Assembly (NCBI GenBank): GCA_910580225.1
Contig: CAJTXE010000005.1
Span: 1 to 64,000 of the forward strand
Source: an uncultured Acetatifactor sp.
GTDB taxonomy: Bacteria > Bacillota > Clostridia > Lachnospirales > Lachnospiraceae
Length of the DNA: 64,000 nt
Direction: 5' to 3'
Both the position numbers and the translations under genes were made by a program. The notes beneath the pieces were generated by a model, which was not told the DNA's origin, searched no databases, and was given only the letters and a program-made list of their open reading frames with translations. The stretch's first letter is position 1, and every line of letters begins with the position of its first letter. This document shows, piece after piece, positions 35,506-45,509 of this stretch.

Positions 35506-37660
35506 GGAATTGTCATTGCAAAAATACTATAAGACATATAAAAATAATATTGTAAAAGAATTCTATATTCCGGTGTTGAAAAATGCTGTGTTATATCAAC
35601 GTTCCGTAGGCTATTTTTCATCCACGGCTTTGATTGAATTGACTAAGGGTATTGTTGGATTAGTAAAGAACAAAGGTAAGATACAATTCATTGTCTCTCC
35701 CTATCTAACTGCAGAAGATGTGGAAGCAATAGAAAAAGGATACGAGAGAAGAAAAATTATAGAAAATGCACTGTTGCGAGAACTGAAAGAGCCAGAAAAC
35801 TATTTTCAGGAAGAGAGATTGAATCTTCTGGCACATTTGATAGAAAACGGTATTTTAGAAATAAAAGTAGCATTTACGCCGCCCGATAGAAAAATGGGGA
35901 TGTATCATGAAAAAGTTGGGATTGTAGAAGACAAAAACAGAAACAAAATTGTATTTACAGGCTCCCTAAACGAGACAAGTAACGCGTTTTACAACAATTA
36001 TGAGTCTATCGTTGTATTTGCATCCTGGGAAGAATCCAAGGAGTATGCAGATGAAATGCAAAAAGATTTTGATTTGTTGTGGAGTGGACAGGATAAGGAT
36101 TTGGAAATTATCGATTTTCCAGAAGTAGTCCGTGAAAGAATAAGAGTAAAGAAAAAGCCAGAGGTAAATTATGATATTGATGTAGAGGAGAAAATAGAGG
36201 AGGAAAAAGAAGTCAAAAGGGGCAATCCCAGAATACCAGATGGATTTGGGTTGAGGGATTATCAGGTAGAAGCTATAGAGGCCTGGAAAAAGAATGGATA
36301 TCATGGCATTTTTGATATGGCGACAGGAACTGGAAAGACTTATACCGGCTTGGGGGCAGTTACAAAACTGTTTGAGGAAAAGAGAAAACTGGCTGTCATT
36401 ATTGTATGTCCGTACCAACATTTGGTAGAACAATGGGTAGAAGATATAGAATTATTTAACATGGAGCCGATTATAGGTTATTCTGCATCTAAACAGAAAA
36501 ATTGGAAGCAGAGATTGGAAGACGATGTATTGGATTTCAATTTGGGTATTATCGAATCCTTTTGCTTTGTAACCACAAACGCAACATACTCCTCTAAGTT
36601 TGTTGGCGGCATAATGAATAGTTTAGGAAAAAATACATTACTGCTTATAGATGAAGCACATAACTTTGGCTCAAATAAATTGCGAAAATGTCTTTATCCT
36701 CAAATTGAATTTCGCTTAGCATTGTCTGCAACATTAGAGAGGCACGGAGATGAAGAGGGGACGCAGGCACTTAAAGCGTATTTTGGCAACAAATGTATAG
36801 AATATGACTTAAAAAGAGCAATTAAAGAGGAAAAATTAACTCCCTATTATTACTATCCTATTCTTGTATATTTAGATGCTGAAGAGCTTATGGAATATAA
36901 GGATTTATCATACAGAATTTCGAAAGAATGTCATAAGGATAAGCACGGAAAACTAAAAATTACCGAGAAGGGGAAAATGCTATTGCTGCAAAGGGCAAGA
37001 ATTGTGGCCGGGGCAAAAGGAAAATTAGATATTTTGCGTGGACAAATGCAGAAATATAAGGATAGCTCCCATATATTGGTGTATTGCGGGGCAACACGGG
37101 TGCAGACATTTGAACAGGATGAATCAGAGCGAGATGAGGATGGGGAACGGCAAATAGTGGCAGTTTCTAAAATCCTTGGCAATGAATTGGGGATGAAGGT
37201 AACTCATTTTACTGCAAATGAATCGGCCCGGGAACGAGAAGAAATAAAGAGGCAATTTGCAACATGTAATCCATATCAGGCTATTGTTGCAATCAAATGC
37301 TTGGATGAAGGTGTAAATATTCCAAGCATAAAAACAGCTTTTATTTTAGCAAGTACCACGAACCCTAAGGAGTACATCCAGAGAAGAGGAAGGGTGTTGA
37401 GACTTGCTAAAGACAAGCCTTATGCGGTTATCTACGATTTTGTAACACTTGCAACACCTTTAGAGGAAGTCAATGTATATGGAACAGATTTTAATTGTGA
37501 GCAGGCACTGGCAAAGCGGGAACTGGCAAGGATAAAGGAGTTTGGTGAAATATCGCTAAATTCCAGGGATTCAGACAAATTGATGAATGAATTGATTGAG
37601 GCCTATCAAATTTCAAATGATGAATTGGAGGATACGGAAGATGGAGCAGAATTTGGATGA
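35495..37660 (+). CDS. PLD nuclease-SF2 helicase, phosphorothioation-linked restriction enzyme type
   Basis: A 721-aa two-part protein. Residues 1-200 form a phospholipase-D-type nuclease with HEKVGIV (H138, K140) and TGSLNET (S157, N159): one HxK...N set per chain. Residues about 250-700 form a superfamily II helicase with motif I ATGTGKT at 276-282, motif II LLLIDEAH, motif III ALSATLERHG and motif VI YIQRRGRVLR. This architecture is annotated in Dnd neighbourhoods as a DNA phosphorothioation system restriction enzyme. ATG at 35495 is preceded by GGGAGGG within the previous gene. It probably cleaves or unwinds unmodified DNA. Confidence 0.85.
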   Translation: MSFRELSLQKYYKTYKNNIVKEFYIPVLKNAVLYQRSVGYFSSTALIELTKGIVGLVKNKGKIQFIVSPYLTAEDVEAIEKGYERRKIIENALLRELKEPENYFQEERLNLLAHLIENGILEIKVAFTPPDRKMGMYHEKVGIVEDKNRNKIVFTGSLNETSNAFYNNYESIVVFASWEESKEYADEMQKDFDLLWSGQDKDLEIIDFPEVVRERIRVKKKPEVNYDIDVEEKIEEEKEVKRGNPRIPDGFGLRDYQVEAIEAWKKNGYHGIFDMATGTGKTYTGLGAVTKLFEEKRKLAVIIVCPYQHLVEQWVEDIELFNMEPIIGYSASKQKNWKQRLEDDVLDFNLGIIESFCFVTTNATYSSKFVGGIMNSLGKNTLLLIDEAHNFGSNKLRKCLYPQIEFRLALSATLERHGDEEGTQALKAYFGNKCIEYDLKRAIKEEKLTPYYYYPILVYLDAEELMEYKDLSYRISKECHKDKHGKLKITEKGKMLLLQRARIVAGAKGKLDILRGQMQKYKDSSHILVYCGATRVQTFEQDESERDEDGERQIVAVSKILGNELGMKVTHFTANESAREREEIKRQFATCNPYQAIVAIKCLDEGVNIPSIKTAFILASTTNPKEYIQRRGRVLRLAKDKPYAVIYDFVTLATPLEEVNVYGTDFNCEQALAKRELARIKEFGEISLNSRDSDKLMNELIEAYQISNDELEDTEDGAEFG

Positions 37661-37790
37661 AAGAAAGTTGGATATTATTAAATTTCAGATACTTGATATG
37701 GAAACAGAAAACATTGTAAAAAAAGAATCAAACCCTGCCATGATAGAAAAGATTAAGAAAATGATTATACGGGAGGTGGAGAAGAGATGA
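37641..37790 (+). CDS. 49-aa DNA-modification-system-associated small protein
   Basis: A short charged helical protein starting MEQNLDERKLDIIKFQ and ending MIIREVEKR. ATG at 37641 has GGAGG 9 bp upstream and overlaps the helicase gene by 20 bp; its end overlaps the DndD-like gene by 4 bp. Such tiny genes between the helicase and DndD are seen in similar phosphorothioation loci. It occupies the position where one might expect DndE, but I do not see DndE-like sequence. It may be an adaptor. Confidence 0.65.
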   Translation: MEQNLDERKLDIIKFQILDMETENIVKKESNPAMIEKIKKMIIREVEKR

Positions 37791-39784
37791 TTATTAATAA
37801 ACTCGAAATGTGCGATTTCAGGCAATATATCGGATTACAGGAAGTTGAGTTCTCCACCGATTCTGAAAAGAATGTCACTGTCTTAATAGGCGTGAATACT
37901 TCCGGAAAAACTACGATTATCAGGGCCTTTGAATGGTGTCTATACGGAAAAAACGGCTTTGAGGATACGGTTCTGCTTAATAGTGAAGTACGGGAAAATA
38001 TGAAAGTGGAGGATGTTCAGGAAACATGGGTGGCTGTGACCTTTACTCATGATGAAAAAGTTTACACAATTAAAAGAAGTCAACGATATATTTGCGTAGA
38101 AAGACATGTAGAAAACGGAAAAGTAGTGGTTGAACTTGGGAAAAAGCCACAGGAGGATATTATTCTTGAATATCTCCAAAAAGATGGACAGACAAAATCT
38201 AAAATAGACAAGTCAAATATTGAGGAATCGATGAATAGAGTACTGCCCAAGGATTTGTCTGATTATTTCTTTTTTGGTGGGGAGCGAATTTCCGGGATTG
38301 CCAATCGTACCGACTTATCGAAAGCAGTTAGAGGACTAATGCGGTTGGATGTATTGGAAAATGCATATACTCATTTGCGGACAGTTGTAAAAGAGTTTGA
38401 AGGAGATATTGACACTACCGGAGATGCAAATGCTCAAAAAGCAAAGGATAGTCTTGAAACTTATACGAAAAGAAAGACAGAACTTGAGGAAGAATTAAAA
38501 AACTATGAACAACAGGTTGCATATTGGCTTGAAGAAGAAAAGTCTTTTGATACTCAACTTGCGAAAAGTAACATAGAACAAGTGAAAGAATTGGCGGAGA
38601 GAAGAAGGAGAGCTCAAAGTGTTCTTGAGGGAGAAGTCAAAAAAATTGAGCGTATTAAGCGTGAAATGGTTAATCTTTTTAATAATCGCACATTTGCGTA
38701 TTTTGGTTTGCCCTCCATTAAGGCATCTTTGGAATTCTTAGAAAGGCAAAATAAGAAAGATGGTGGTGTGAAGGAAAGCATACCGGCAATGGAGCAAGAT
38801 GCAATTGATTATTTGATTAAGCGAGGGACTTGTATCTGCGGTACTCCGTTGGAACCAAATACGATGCCTTTTATGAGAGTTATGGAGGAGAGACGAGTTT
38901 TGCCTCCTGAACATGTAGGTGATGCAGTAAGGCAGTATAAAAGTAAATCAGAAGGTTATTTAGCGGGGACGGAGAACTATAAAGAGAACATAGAACGTAA
39001 ATTTATTGAATACCGTGAAACAAAACGTCAGATTGGACAGCTTCAAAATGAATTAGAAGCATTGTCGGAAAAGGTTATAGATGATACAGAAGCACGGAGG
39101 ATAGAAAATAATCGAAAAGACGCGCACATAAAATACGTAGAGGCGAAACAGGACTACGATACATGTAATCGGAAATTGGGTGAATGTCAATCCAATTTAG
39201 AGAATTGCCGGAAGGCAATTGAAAAATTTGCAAACAGCAGCAAAAGGAACCAGAGAACTGCCAGGTTAATCGCATATGCGCAACATGTATACAAATGGCT
39301 TCTTGACACCTACAGAGATAAGGAAGAGGTTGTCCGCACTGAGCTGCAGAAGCGGGTAAACGATAATTTTTCAAAAATGTACCATGGAGAAAGGGCAATA
39401 GAGATTGATGATAAATACAGGGTCAGATATTCTGATATTACCACAGAGGAATCGGATGGATTAAAAGCAGTGAAGAGTTTTGCTTTTATTGCAAGTCTTG
39501 TTTCTATGGCAAAAGATAAAATATTGGATGAGGAGGATATGAAACTGGGGCAAGTTTACCCTGTAGTTATGGATGCGCCTTTTTCCAATGTGGACGAAAT
39601 ACATATAGATAATATTTGTAAGATTCTGCCAAGAACTGCAAATCAAGTGATTATGGCAGTAATGCAGAAAGATTGGGAATATGCATCAAGCAATCTCCAG
39701 AGTTATGTAGGAAAAAGTTATAAAATCGAAAAAGACAGGGATGTTTTCGGAAAAGAAATTGATACTGCTACACACATTGTTTAA
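37787..39784 (+). CDS. dndD: DndD-like SMC/RecF-type ATPase
   Basis: A 665-aa ATPase. Walker A is GVNTSGKTT from about 35, and the C-terminal Walker B is YPVVMDAPFSNVD. Between them are two coiled-coil arms (about 220-300 and 390-480, Glu/Lys-rich heptads) separated by a hinge with CICGTPL, resembling half of a zinc hook. Length and layout match DndD, the ATPase partner of DndC in the phosphorothioation complex. It overlaps the 49-aa gene by 4 bp (ATGA). Start confirmed by GGAGGTGGAGAAG upstream. Confidence 0.85.
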   Translation: MIINKLEMCDFRQYIGLQEVEFSTDSEKNVTVLIGVNTSGKTTIIRAFEWCLYGKNGFEDTVLLNSEVRENMKVEDVQETWVAVTFTHDEKVYTIKRSQRYICVERHVENGKVVVELGKKPQEDIILEYLQKDGQTKSKIDKSNIEESMNRVLPKDLSDYFFFGGERISGIANRTDLSKAVRGLMRLDVLENAYTHLRTVVKEFEGDIDTTGDANAQKAKDSLETYTKRKTELEEELKNYEQQVAYWLEEEKSFDTQLAKSNIEQVKELAERRRRAQSVLEGEVKKIERIKREMVNLFNNRTFAYFGLPSIKASLEFLERQNKKDGGVKESIPAMEQDAIDYLIKRGTCICGTPLEPNTMPFMRVMEERRVLPPEHVGDAVRQYKSKSEGYLAGTENYKENIERKFIEYRETKRQIGQLQNELEALSEKVIDDTEARRIENNRKDAHIKYVEAKQDYDTCNRKLGECQSNLENCRKAIEKFANSSKRNQRTARLIAYAQHVYKWLLDTYRDKEEVVRTELQKRVNDNFSKMYHGERAIEIDDKYRVRYSDITTEESDGLKAVKSFAFIASLVSMAKDKILDEEDMKLGQVYPVVMDAPFSNVDEIHIDNICKILPRTANQVIMAVMQKDWEYASSNLQSYVGKSYKIEKDRDVFGKEIDTATHIV

Positions 39785-39795
39785 GGGGGATGGCT

Positions 39796-40347
39796 ATGTT
39801 TGACAAGGATTTTAGGATAACCGGAAAACATGCAAATTATTGGAAAGATTTATGTGAATTGGCGGGAAATGTACCAGATAGGAAGCTGCACGATAACTTT
39901 AAGATATTTAATGCTTATATCGATGCATACATAGTTTGTCCGCTGATTGGGTATCAGTACAACAGAAAAGGGGTAATTGATAATTCTATTATAAATGATG
40001 CGGGTATGCTTGCAGAGGTAATTGGTAAGAGAAGGCAAGAATTAAAGTATGTATATCAAATTATAATGATGTTGGATGTGGATTCCGAGCCGGATGAGGA
40101 TAAGCGGCTGTATAGGGCGTTTAAATTTGCGGAAGAAACACCAGAAGATAAAGTGCTGATAGAAGAAAACATGAAAATATTCAATTCCTACTTTCTTGGA
40201 GGTTTGGAAATTCTGCATGAGGAGTTTGTGGAACGATGTCATGATGCGGATGACTATTTAAAGCAGATTTATGCCTATGTCAAAAGATTTTACGATGAAC
40301 AAAATGGTGATGCTATAAGAGAAGGGATAAACAGGTACTTGGACTAA
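39796..40347 (+). CDS. phosphorothioation-associated protein of unknown function, 183 aa
   Basis: A 183-aa helical acidic protein. The ATG at 39796 has AAGGGGG at 6 bp; an ATG at 39790 has no spacing. I see a patterned FKIFNAYIDAYIVCPLIGY segment and a C-terminal YLKQIYAYVKRFYDEQNG, but no catalytic motif. Its place directly after DndD makes it a candidate modification-complex subunit. It may correspond to an existing 'phosphorothioation-associated protein' family, which I cannot confirm. Confidence 0.7.
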   Translation: MFDKDFRITGKHANYWKDLCELAGNVPDRKLHDNFKIFNAYIDAYIVCPLIGYQYNRKGVIDNSIINDAGMLAEVIGKRRQELKYVYQIIMMLDVDSEPDEDKRLYRAFKFAEETPEDKVLIEENMKIFNSYFLGGLEILHEEFVERCHDADDYLKQIYAYVKRFYDEQNGDAIREGINRYLD

Positions 40348-40359
40348 GGAGTAGGAAAT

Positions 40360-41325
40360 TTGTTTGGACAAGCTATAGCCGAGTTGATTGACGAATTGAA
40401 TAATGATTTTTCTGTCCGGCATGTTTCTGCATTTTTGGAAGAAGTTGGTTTAGTTGCAAAGAATAGAAGATGTACAGTAATATCCTTTGAAAAATATGTT
40501 TTTTTGCAAGGGGATTCCGATGAAGTATACAATGCAAAAGAGCGTAAGTTTATTGAGAACGTGGGAAATATCTTTGTATATTCAGACTTCTATATGAAAA
40601 CAAAAAGAGGGGATATGCCATGCCGGTTTGTGTCTGTAGATTTGTCCCAGTACACGGATGGTATTTACGCTGCGGTATTCTTTATGAAAATAGTGATTAA
40701 AGCAACAGGCGGCTTTACTGCCTTTGTGATAAAACTGAGTGATGGTGTGCATCTCGGGGTAAGACTGTTTGATAATAAAGAGGAATGGAAGAACTGCGCT
40801 TTGTCAGAGCCTGATAAACTGCCAGATATTTTAGATGAACTGATGTGGGGAAGTGAAAGCGAAAATTTTTTAAAATATTACAATACATTTGCAGAGGCTG
40901 TAAAGCCAGTGGCAAGATATATGGATTATGATGAAATGATACTCAAGAAACGTGGTGTACAACTCGGCTACATAGATTCCTTGTTTGAAATAGAACACAA
41001 ATATAGGCAAAGTGTGCAAACAGAGCTTTTAAGATATATGGATTTTTTCCAGGATAAGATGGAAATTGATTTTGCATCCATTTTAGAGGAAGTAATACAC
41101 GAACTAAAAGACATCAGCTCTTCCAAGGTAAATACAATTGAAATGTTATTTGAAGCTGATGAATTAGAGAGAGTAACGGCTGAAGCGGAGGAAAACAGAA
41201 ATAAGGAATTAGAAAGCTTACAGGAAGGCATAAATCCAGAGAATGATTATGGTTTAATAAAAGAAATGAAGGATAATCCTGAAGAGCTGATTAAAAGATT
41301 GAAGAGTATTAGGGGACTGATATAG
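40360..41325 (+). CDS. unknown protein in the phosphorothioation operon, 321 aa
   Basis: A 321-aa protein starting at a TTG at 40360, chosen because AAGGAG lies at the right distance. The N-terminus (FGQAIAELIDELNNDF) is helical. The middle has GYIDSLFEIEHKYRQ, and the C-terminus has a helical EELIKRLKSIRG. No known motif is visible; acidic and soluble. Tight spacing to both neighbours (12 and 8 bp) makes it part of the operon. Confidence 0.7.
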   Translation: MFGQAIAELIDELNNDFSVRHVSAFLEEVGLVAKNRRCTVISFEKYVFLQGDSDEVYNAKERKFIENVGNIFVYSDFYMKTKRGDMPCRFVSVDLSQYTDGIYAAVFFMKIVIKATGGFTAFVIKLSDGVHLGVRLFDNKEEWKNCALSEPDKLPDILDELMWGSESENFLKYYNTFAEAVKPVARYMDYDEMILKKRGVQLGYIDSLFEIEHKYRQSVQTELLRYMDFFQDKMEIDFASILEEVIHELKDISSSKVNTIEMLFEADELERVTAEAEENRNKELESLQEGINPENDYGLIKEMKDNPEELIKRLKSIRGLI

Positions 41326-41333
41326 GAGGGGAT

Positions 41334-42206
41334 ATGAAGTATTATGACTTAAACGACGGCGAATATAAGAAAGGAAGACTTACGGAAGACCAGATGTGGG
41401 AAGCATTTAGGTGGCTGTTTTCGGAAAAGTCTCTCAATGATTCCAGTTATAAATTTATCTTTTTAAAATCCATAATTGACTGCATGGAAATGAAAGAACC
41501 AAATGGGAGAATTTCATTTGACATTTTGTTTGATAGATTTACCAGTATCTCATGGAGCCTTATTTTGAAATATAAAATCAATCAAAAAGTCAAAGCAAGA
41601 GGGAAGAAGGCTTCGCTTTTAGAACAGGATTTACTAAATTTTTTTGAATCCGGTGGTTATGAAAAATATGTAGATGTATCAGAAATCAGTGTAAAAGACT
41701 GGAAAAAACTTGTCAAAAAGATAAAACAAGACTGTAAACGGTATGTTGTTGGGGCCTTATATGGGGATATGAAAGAATTGCTCTATTCTTTTTCAAGAAA
41801 AGAAGAATGGATTGAATTGAATCAGCAGATGGAATTTTTTGTAGAAAAACATAAGGAATTGATAGAGAGTTTAAACTATTACAAATGGGCAATCTTCTAT
41901 CAAAAAGTAAACGCAGAGGCGACTGCCAAGAACTGTATCGACTTACTTGCTCCAGGATTCGAGAAAAGGAAGAGTGAATCCATCTACAGAACAATCCTTG
42001 CATATGAATTTGAGCGGGAAGTTCCGGAAACCATGAATTCTATTGAATTATTACTTTGCGCAGAAGATACACCAGAGGATATCGGTGTATCAAAAGATAA
42101 CCTTGAAGAAGAGCTGTTTCAGGATTATGGCAGCATGAGGGATTACTTGTCCAATCCGATTGTGTTGATTGAAAAGCTGAAAAGACAAAAAGGTATCAAA
42201 GTTTAG
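41334..42206 (+). CDS. unknown protein in the phosphorothioation operon, 290 aa
   Basis: A 290-aa protein with a good ribosome binding site (AGGAGGGG). The N-terminal NDSSYKFIFLKSIIDCMEM pattern resembles the leader of some restriction- and HNH-linked proteins that begin 'SYKFxxLKSLLD', but no HNH residues are present. The rest is charged and helical. A 56-bp gap with a GTG start follows, before dptF. Function unknown. Confidence 0.7.
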   Translation: MKYYDLNDGEYKKGRLTEDQMWEAFRWLFSEKSLNDSSYKFIFLKSIIDCMEMKEPNGRISFDILFDRFTSISWSLILKYKINQKVKARGKKASLLEQDLLNFFESGGYEKYVDVSEISVKDWKKLVKKIKQDCKRYVVGALYGDMKELLYSFSRKEEWIELNQQMEFFVEKHKELIESLNYYKWAIFYQKVNAEATAKNCIDLLAPGFEKRKSESIYRTILAYEFEREVPETMNSIELLLCAEDTPEDIGVSKDNLEEELFQDYGSMRDYLSNPIVLIEKLKRQKGIKV

Positions 42207-42262
42207 CGGTACTGGTTAGTGCTTGATGAGCAAAAAAGATACAGATGTAAAGGAGAACAAAA

Positions 42263-44041
42263 GTGTGTAGGTTTGTTGAAGTTTTGGAAAAAATAAAAAG
42301 TTCATCAGTTGAATCTGTAGCAAACAAAGAATTTTCTGATTTTAATAAGTATATGCATATTCCGACAGAAATGGACAATGAGTTGGAGGCGGCTGTCAGA
42401 AGAGCTGCCGAATATCCGAAAGCATTGATATTGGTCTGCGGAAATTCTGGAGACGGGAAGTCTCATTTGATTGGAAAGATGATTGCAGATGGGATAATCA
42501 AAGAAACAGAATTTGATGTATATATTGACGCAACTTCCAGTGACCGAAAAGGTTTATTTGCCAATGACAAGCTGAAAGAGAAGCTGGTTCCGTTTCAGGA
42601 TGATTTTATTGACAATGGAGAGTCATATCGTCTTATTGTTGCAATTAACTTAGGGGTTTTGAATGATTTCTTAAAAAAGAGCGAGGGCAAATATCAGATT
42701 TTTGTTGCATATATAGAAAATAATAGATTATTTGATAATCTTCCTACATGGAAAGAAATAGAGATGGAAAAGAACAGGCAGAAGAAGCAAGAAGGAAATT
42801 TCTTGATTTCACATGTTGATTTTACAGATTATCATAGATATTCATTGTCTTCTGTTGGAGTGGGGACAGAATTCATCAATGAATTACTGTTAAAGATAAT
42901 CGGAAAAACAGAGGATAATAAAATCTATAAGAACTTTGTACATATCTGTAATAATTGTGATACCAAAACAAACTGTCCTGTCTATCATAATTATCTGTAC
43001 TTATCCGATTATGCCGCTGTCAAAGATTATGTGATATCCGTACTTGTGAAAGCAATAATAAAAAACGGGCTGATACCATCTGTGCGTGAAATAAACGACT
43101 TCTTTTATGAGTGTATTGTAGGGAATTCCTTTGAGAAATGTCAAAACAATGGAAAACCTATAGAAAGATTAAATCACTTTATACATAATAATCTTTTTTG
43201 GAATTTGTTTGAAAATCCAACAGGGTTATTAAAATATGTAGCTTTAGAAGATATCTTGAATTCAACGCATCAAATAATTGATGAAAAGCTTATCCGACTG
43301 AATTTGACGCCATCATTTGATACATGGCTGTCCCAAATTGCAGCAGAGGAAGAGGGAATATTTTCACAGATTGAGTCAGATATCAGATACTGTAGCAGTA
43401 AACAGGCAAAGAAATATAACGCAGTGCTAGAAGAGATAAAAAGTGATATTTTTAAATTGTACCTGAGATTTTCTGCCGTGAGGGAAGACAGGAAAGAGGA
43501 CGATTACAGGAATTTTATAAAATATCTATATTACTACAATACAGGTAATTTGGATGAGTGTGAAAATATCTATGATTTGGCTGTAAAGTGTTTTTATAGA
43601 TGGAATGGGAGACTTATAAACAGTGAGGCGGAAGAGATAGACAATGCCGTAATAATATCAAGCAGCAGTGAGAAATATTGCCTATATAAAGTAGTAGAAC
43701 TCGAATTTGTGCCAGAAAATGAAATGGTTTCTGTAGACAGCGGACAGGCATATTGGAAATTTTCTAACAGTGTCAAATTATGCTTTAAGGTGCAGAGAAG
43801 CGAAGAAATCTTTGCAATTGATATTGATTATGATTTATATTCCTTTATGCTGAAAGTAGACCGAGGATATCAGCCAACCAGTTCCGACAGGAGAGCGAGG
43901 GTGAAATTTGATTCTTTTGTAAGAAGTATAGCATCAATGGCGGAGGGTGAAATCCATATTTTTTCTTATTTGGATGGCGGCCATCGATATAGGATAAAAA
44001 AGAATTTTATGGGTAAGTATACTTTTGAAGAGGAACGATAA
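42263..44041 (+). CDS. dptF: DNA phosphorothioation-dependent restriction protein DptF
   Basis: A 592-aa ATPase of the restriction half of the Dnd system. The GTG start at 42263 follows AAAGGAGAAC. Walker A is GNSGDGKS at 60-67, with the family-typical VCGNSGDGKSHLIGKM context. A Cys-rich HICNNCDTKTNCPVYHN in the middle suggests a zinc site. Length (~590) and order before DptG and DptH are diagnostic. In studied Dnd systems DptFGH degrades or damages DNA lacking phosphorothioation, and is harmful without the modification genes. Stop overlaps closely with dptG (1-bp gap). Confidence 0.88.
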   Translation: MCRFVEVLEKIKSSSVESVANKEFSDFNKYMHIPTEMDNELEAAVRRAAEYPKALILVCGNSGDGKSHLIGKMIADGIIKETEFDVYIDATSSDRKGLFANDKLKEKLVPFQDDFIDNGESYRLIVAINLGVLNDFLKKSEGKYQIFVAYIENNRLFDNLPTWKEIEMEKNRQKKQEGNFLISHVDFTDYHRYSLSSVGVGTEFINELLLKIIGKTEDNKIYKNFVHICNNCDTKTNCPVYHNYLYLSDYAAVKDYVISVLVKAIIKNGLIPSVREINDFFYECIVGNSFEKCQNNGKPIERLNHFIHNNLFWNLFENPTGLLKYVALEDILNSTHQIIDEKLIRLNLTPSFDTWLSQIAAEEEGIFSQIESDIRYCSSKQAKKYNAVLEEIKSDIFKLYLRFSAVREDRKEDDYRNFIKYLYYYNTGNLDECENIYDLAVKCFYRWNGRLINSEAEEIDNAVIISSSSEKYCLYKVVELEFVPENEMVSVDSGQAYWKFSNSVKLCFKVQRSEEIFAIDIDYDLYSFMLKVDRGYQPTSSDRRARVKFDSFVRSIASMAEGEIHIFSYLDGGHRYRIKKNFMGKYTFEEER

Positions 44042-44042
44042 T

Positions 44043-45509
44043 ATGAGAGATTTTATTTTTGATAAGGATATATTTAAGGAAAAGTTTCTACAGGGAAAGG
44101 AATTAAGAAATCGGGCAAAGAGTACGGCAAAAAATTGCGACAGTGTGTGCCCGGTGGGAAGTGATACTTCTACTCAATATAGCAAAATAACCGAAGTAGA
44201 TATTTTGACTGATTTATTGCATAGTTTGCAAAAGGAGCGCATAAATACTAAGAAGCTGTCAGACATAAATGATAAATTGATGAGCGAAATTGAGATGCAG
44301 GTAAAGATTGATGACAGACTGAAACCTGTTTTTCGCAGTATAATGGAAGATTTATATCTGGGTGATGTTAAGGATTCTGAGCTGTCAACTTTATCATTAT
44401 TGAGATATCGTAATGGAACCCAGGCAGATATAGGTAAATTTCTATATGATGTCTTATTAAATGACGAAACCAGGGTGAAATTGAAGAAAAAGTTAAATGA
44501 AGCAGAAAACCCGTTGGACGATATTGTAAACAGGGCATATTCCGAGCTGAATGTATTACAAAAAGAGGAGGATGGACAGGTATACACGAGAATTCTTGAA
44601 CAAGAGCTAAAAGGGATGTTTGAGATATTGAACAGAGATATACAAGCTACGTTAAATGTTCACGAGGGATTTGCAGAAGAGCTTACATTCCTGATATCTT
44701 ACTATTCATTTATTTATTTGACCCAGATTGCGCTTCGATTGGAGAGGGATTTATACCATAAGGAAAGCGATGAGAGTATGTATTTATTGTTCAAGATGGG
44801 TAAGGAATCGGTATCAGATGATAGAGAATGTATTGCCCTGGGATGGAGAAGGCTTGAAAAGAAAACGAAGAAAATATTTTCGCATTTGATTCTGCTGAAT
44901 ATGTTGAATGAACACGATAATACAAGTCCCTTTTTTACGTATTCGGATTTATATGAATTATATGAAGATAATCGGGATTTAAGAGCCGAAATGGAAGCGG
45001 CCGTAGAGTTTTTGATTGATGAATACACGGTAAAACATACATATAGTGCCAGAAATGGGGGAACAATTAAGTTTGCAGAGCTAACAAGAGAATTTGGAAA
45101 TGCGGGTACAATTGATTATTATATGGCAAAGATACAATTTTTGTTTGATTGTATAGAATATCAGTTACAAGGGATTTCTACAAGGGAAACTGTCAGGAGA
45201 AATGTTTGGTGTAATTATGAACGGTTATTGAAGATGAGATTTGTGAAATCTTGGGGAAATCAGGGAAAAATGATTATGATTTCCAATAATGACTTGCTCT
45301 TGATGATTCGGATATGTCAGAGGTCATCTGAGAATATGATTCCAAATCTGGGAATACAAATAAATGACCTGTTTAAGGAATTTGAAATGAGAGGCTTATA
45401 TTTTGACGGACAGTCCAAGCAGTATATTATAAAACATTTGCATGAAATTAACTTGATTGACAGCAAAAGCGATAGCGAGGAGGCGCAGTATGTCAAACAA
45501 ATCCAATAA
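44043..45509 (+). CDS. dptG: DNA phosphorothioation-dependent restriction protein DptG
   Basis: A 488-aa protein without ATPase motifs, called DptG by length, composition and strict position between DptF and DptH. ATG at 44043 (MRDFIFDKDIFK) has GAGGAACG upstream, immediately after the dptF stop. The sequence is helical, with RLERDLYHKESDESMYLLFK and a FLIDEYTVKHTY segment. It overlaps dptH by 20 bp, indicating coupled translation of a DptF-G-H complex. Confidence 0.8.
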   Translation: MRDFIFDKDIFKEKFLQGKELRNRAKSTAKNCDSVCPVGSDTSTQYSKITEVDILTDLLHSLQKERINTKKLSDINDKLMSEIEMQVKIDDRLKPVFRSIMEDLYLGDVKDSELSTLSLLRYRNGTQADIGKFLYDVLLNDETRVKLKKKLNEAENPLDDIVNRAYSELNVLQKEEDGQVYTRILEQELKGMFEILNRDIQATLNVHEGFAEELTFLISYYSFIYLTQIALRLERDLYHKESDESMYLLFKMGKESVSDDRECIALGWRRLEKKTKKIFSHLILLNMLNEHDNTSPFFTYSDLYELYEDNRDLRAEMEAAVEFLIDEYTVKHTYSARNGGTIKFAELTREFGNAGTIDYYMAKIQFLFDCIEYQLQGISTRETVRRNVWCNYERLLKMRFVKSWGNQGKMIMISNNDLLLMIRICQRSSENMIPNLGIQINDLFKEFEMRGLYFDGQSKQYIIKHLHEINLIDSKSDSEEAQYVKQIQ

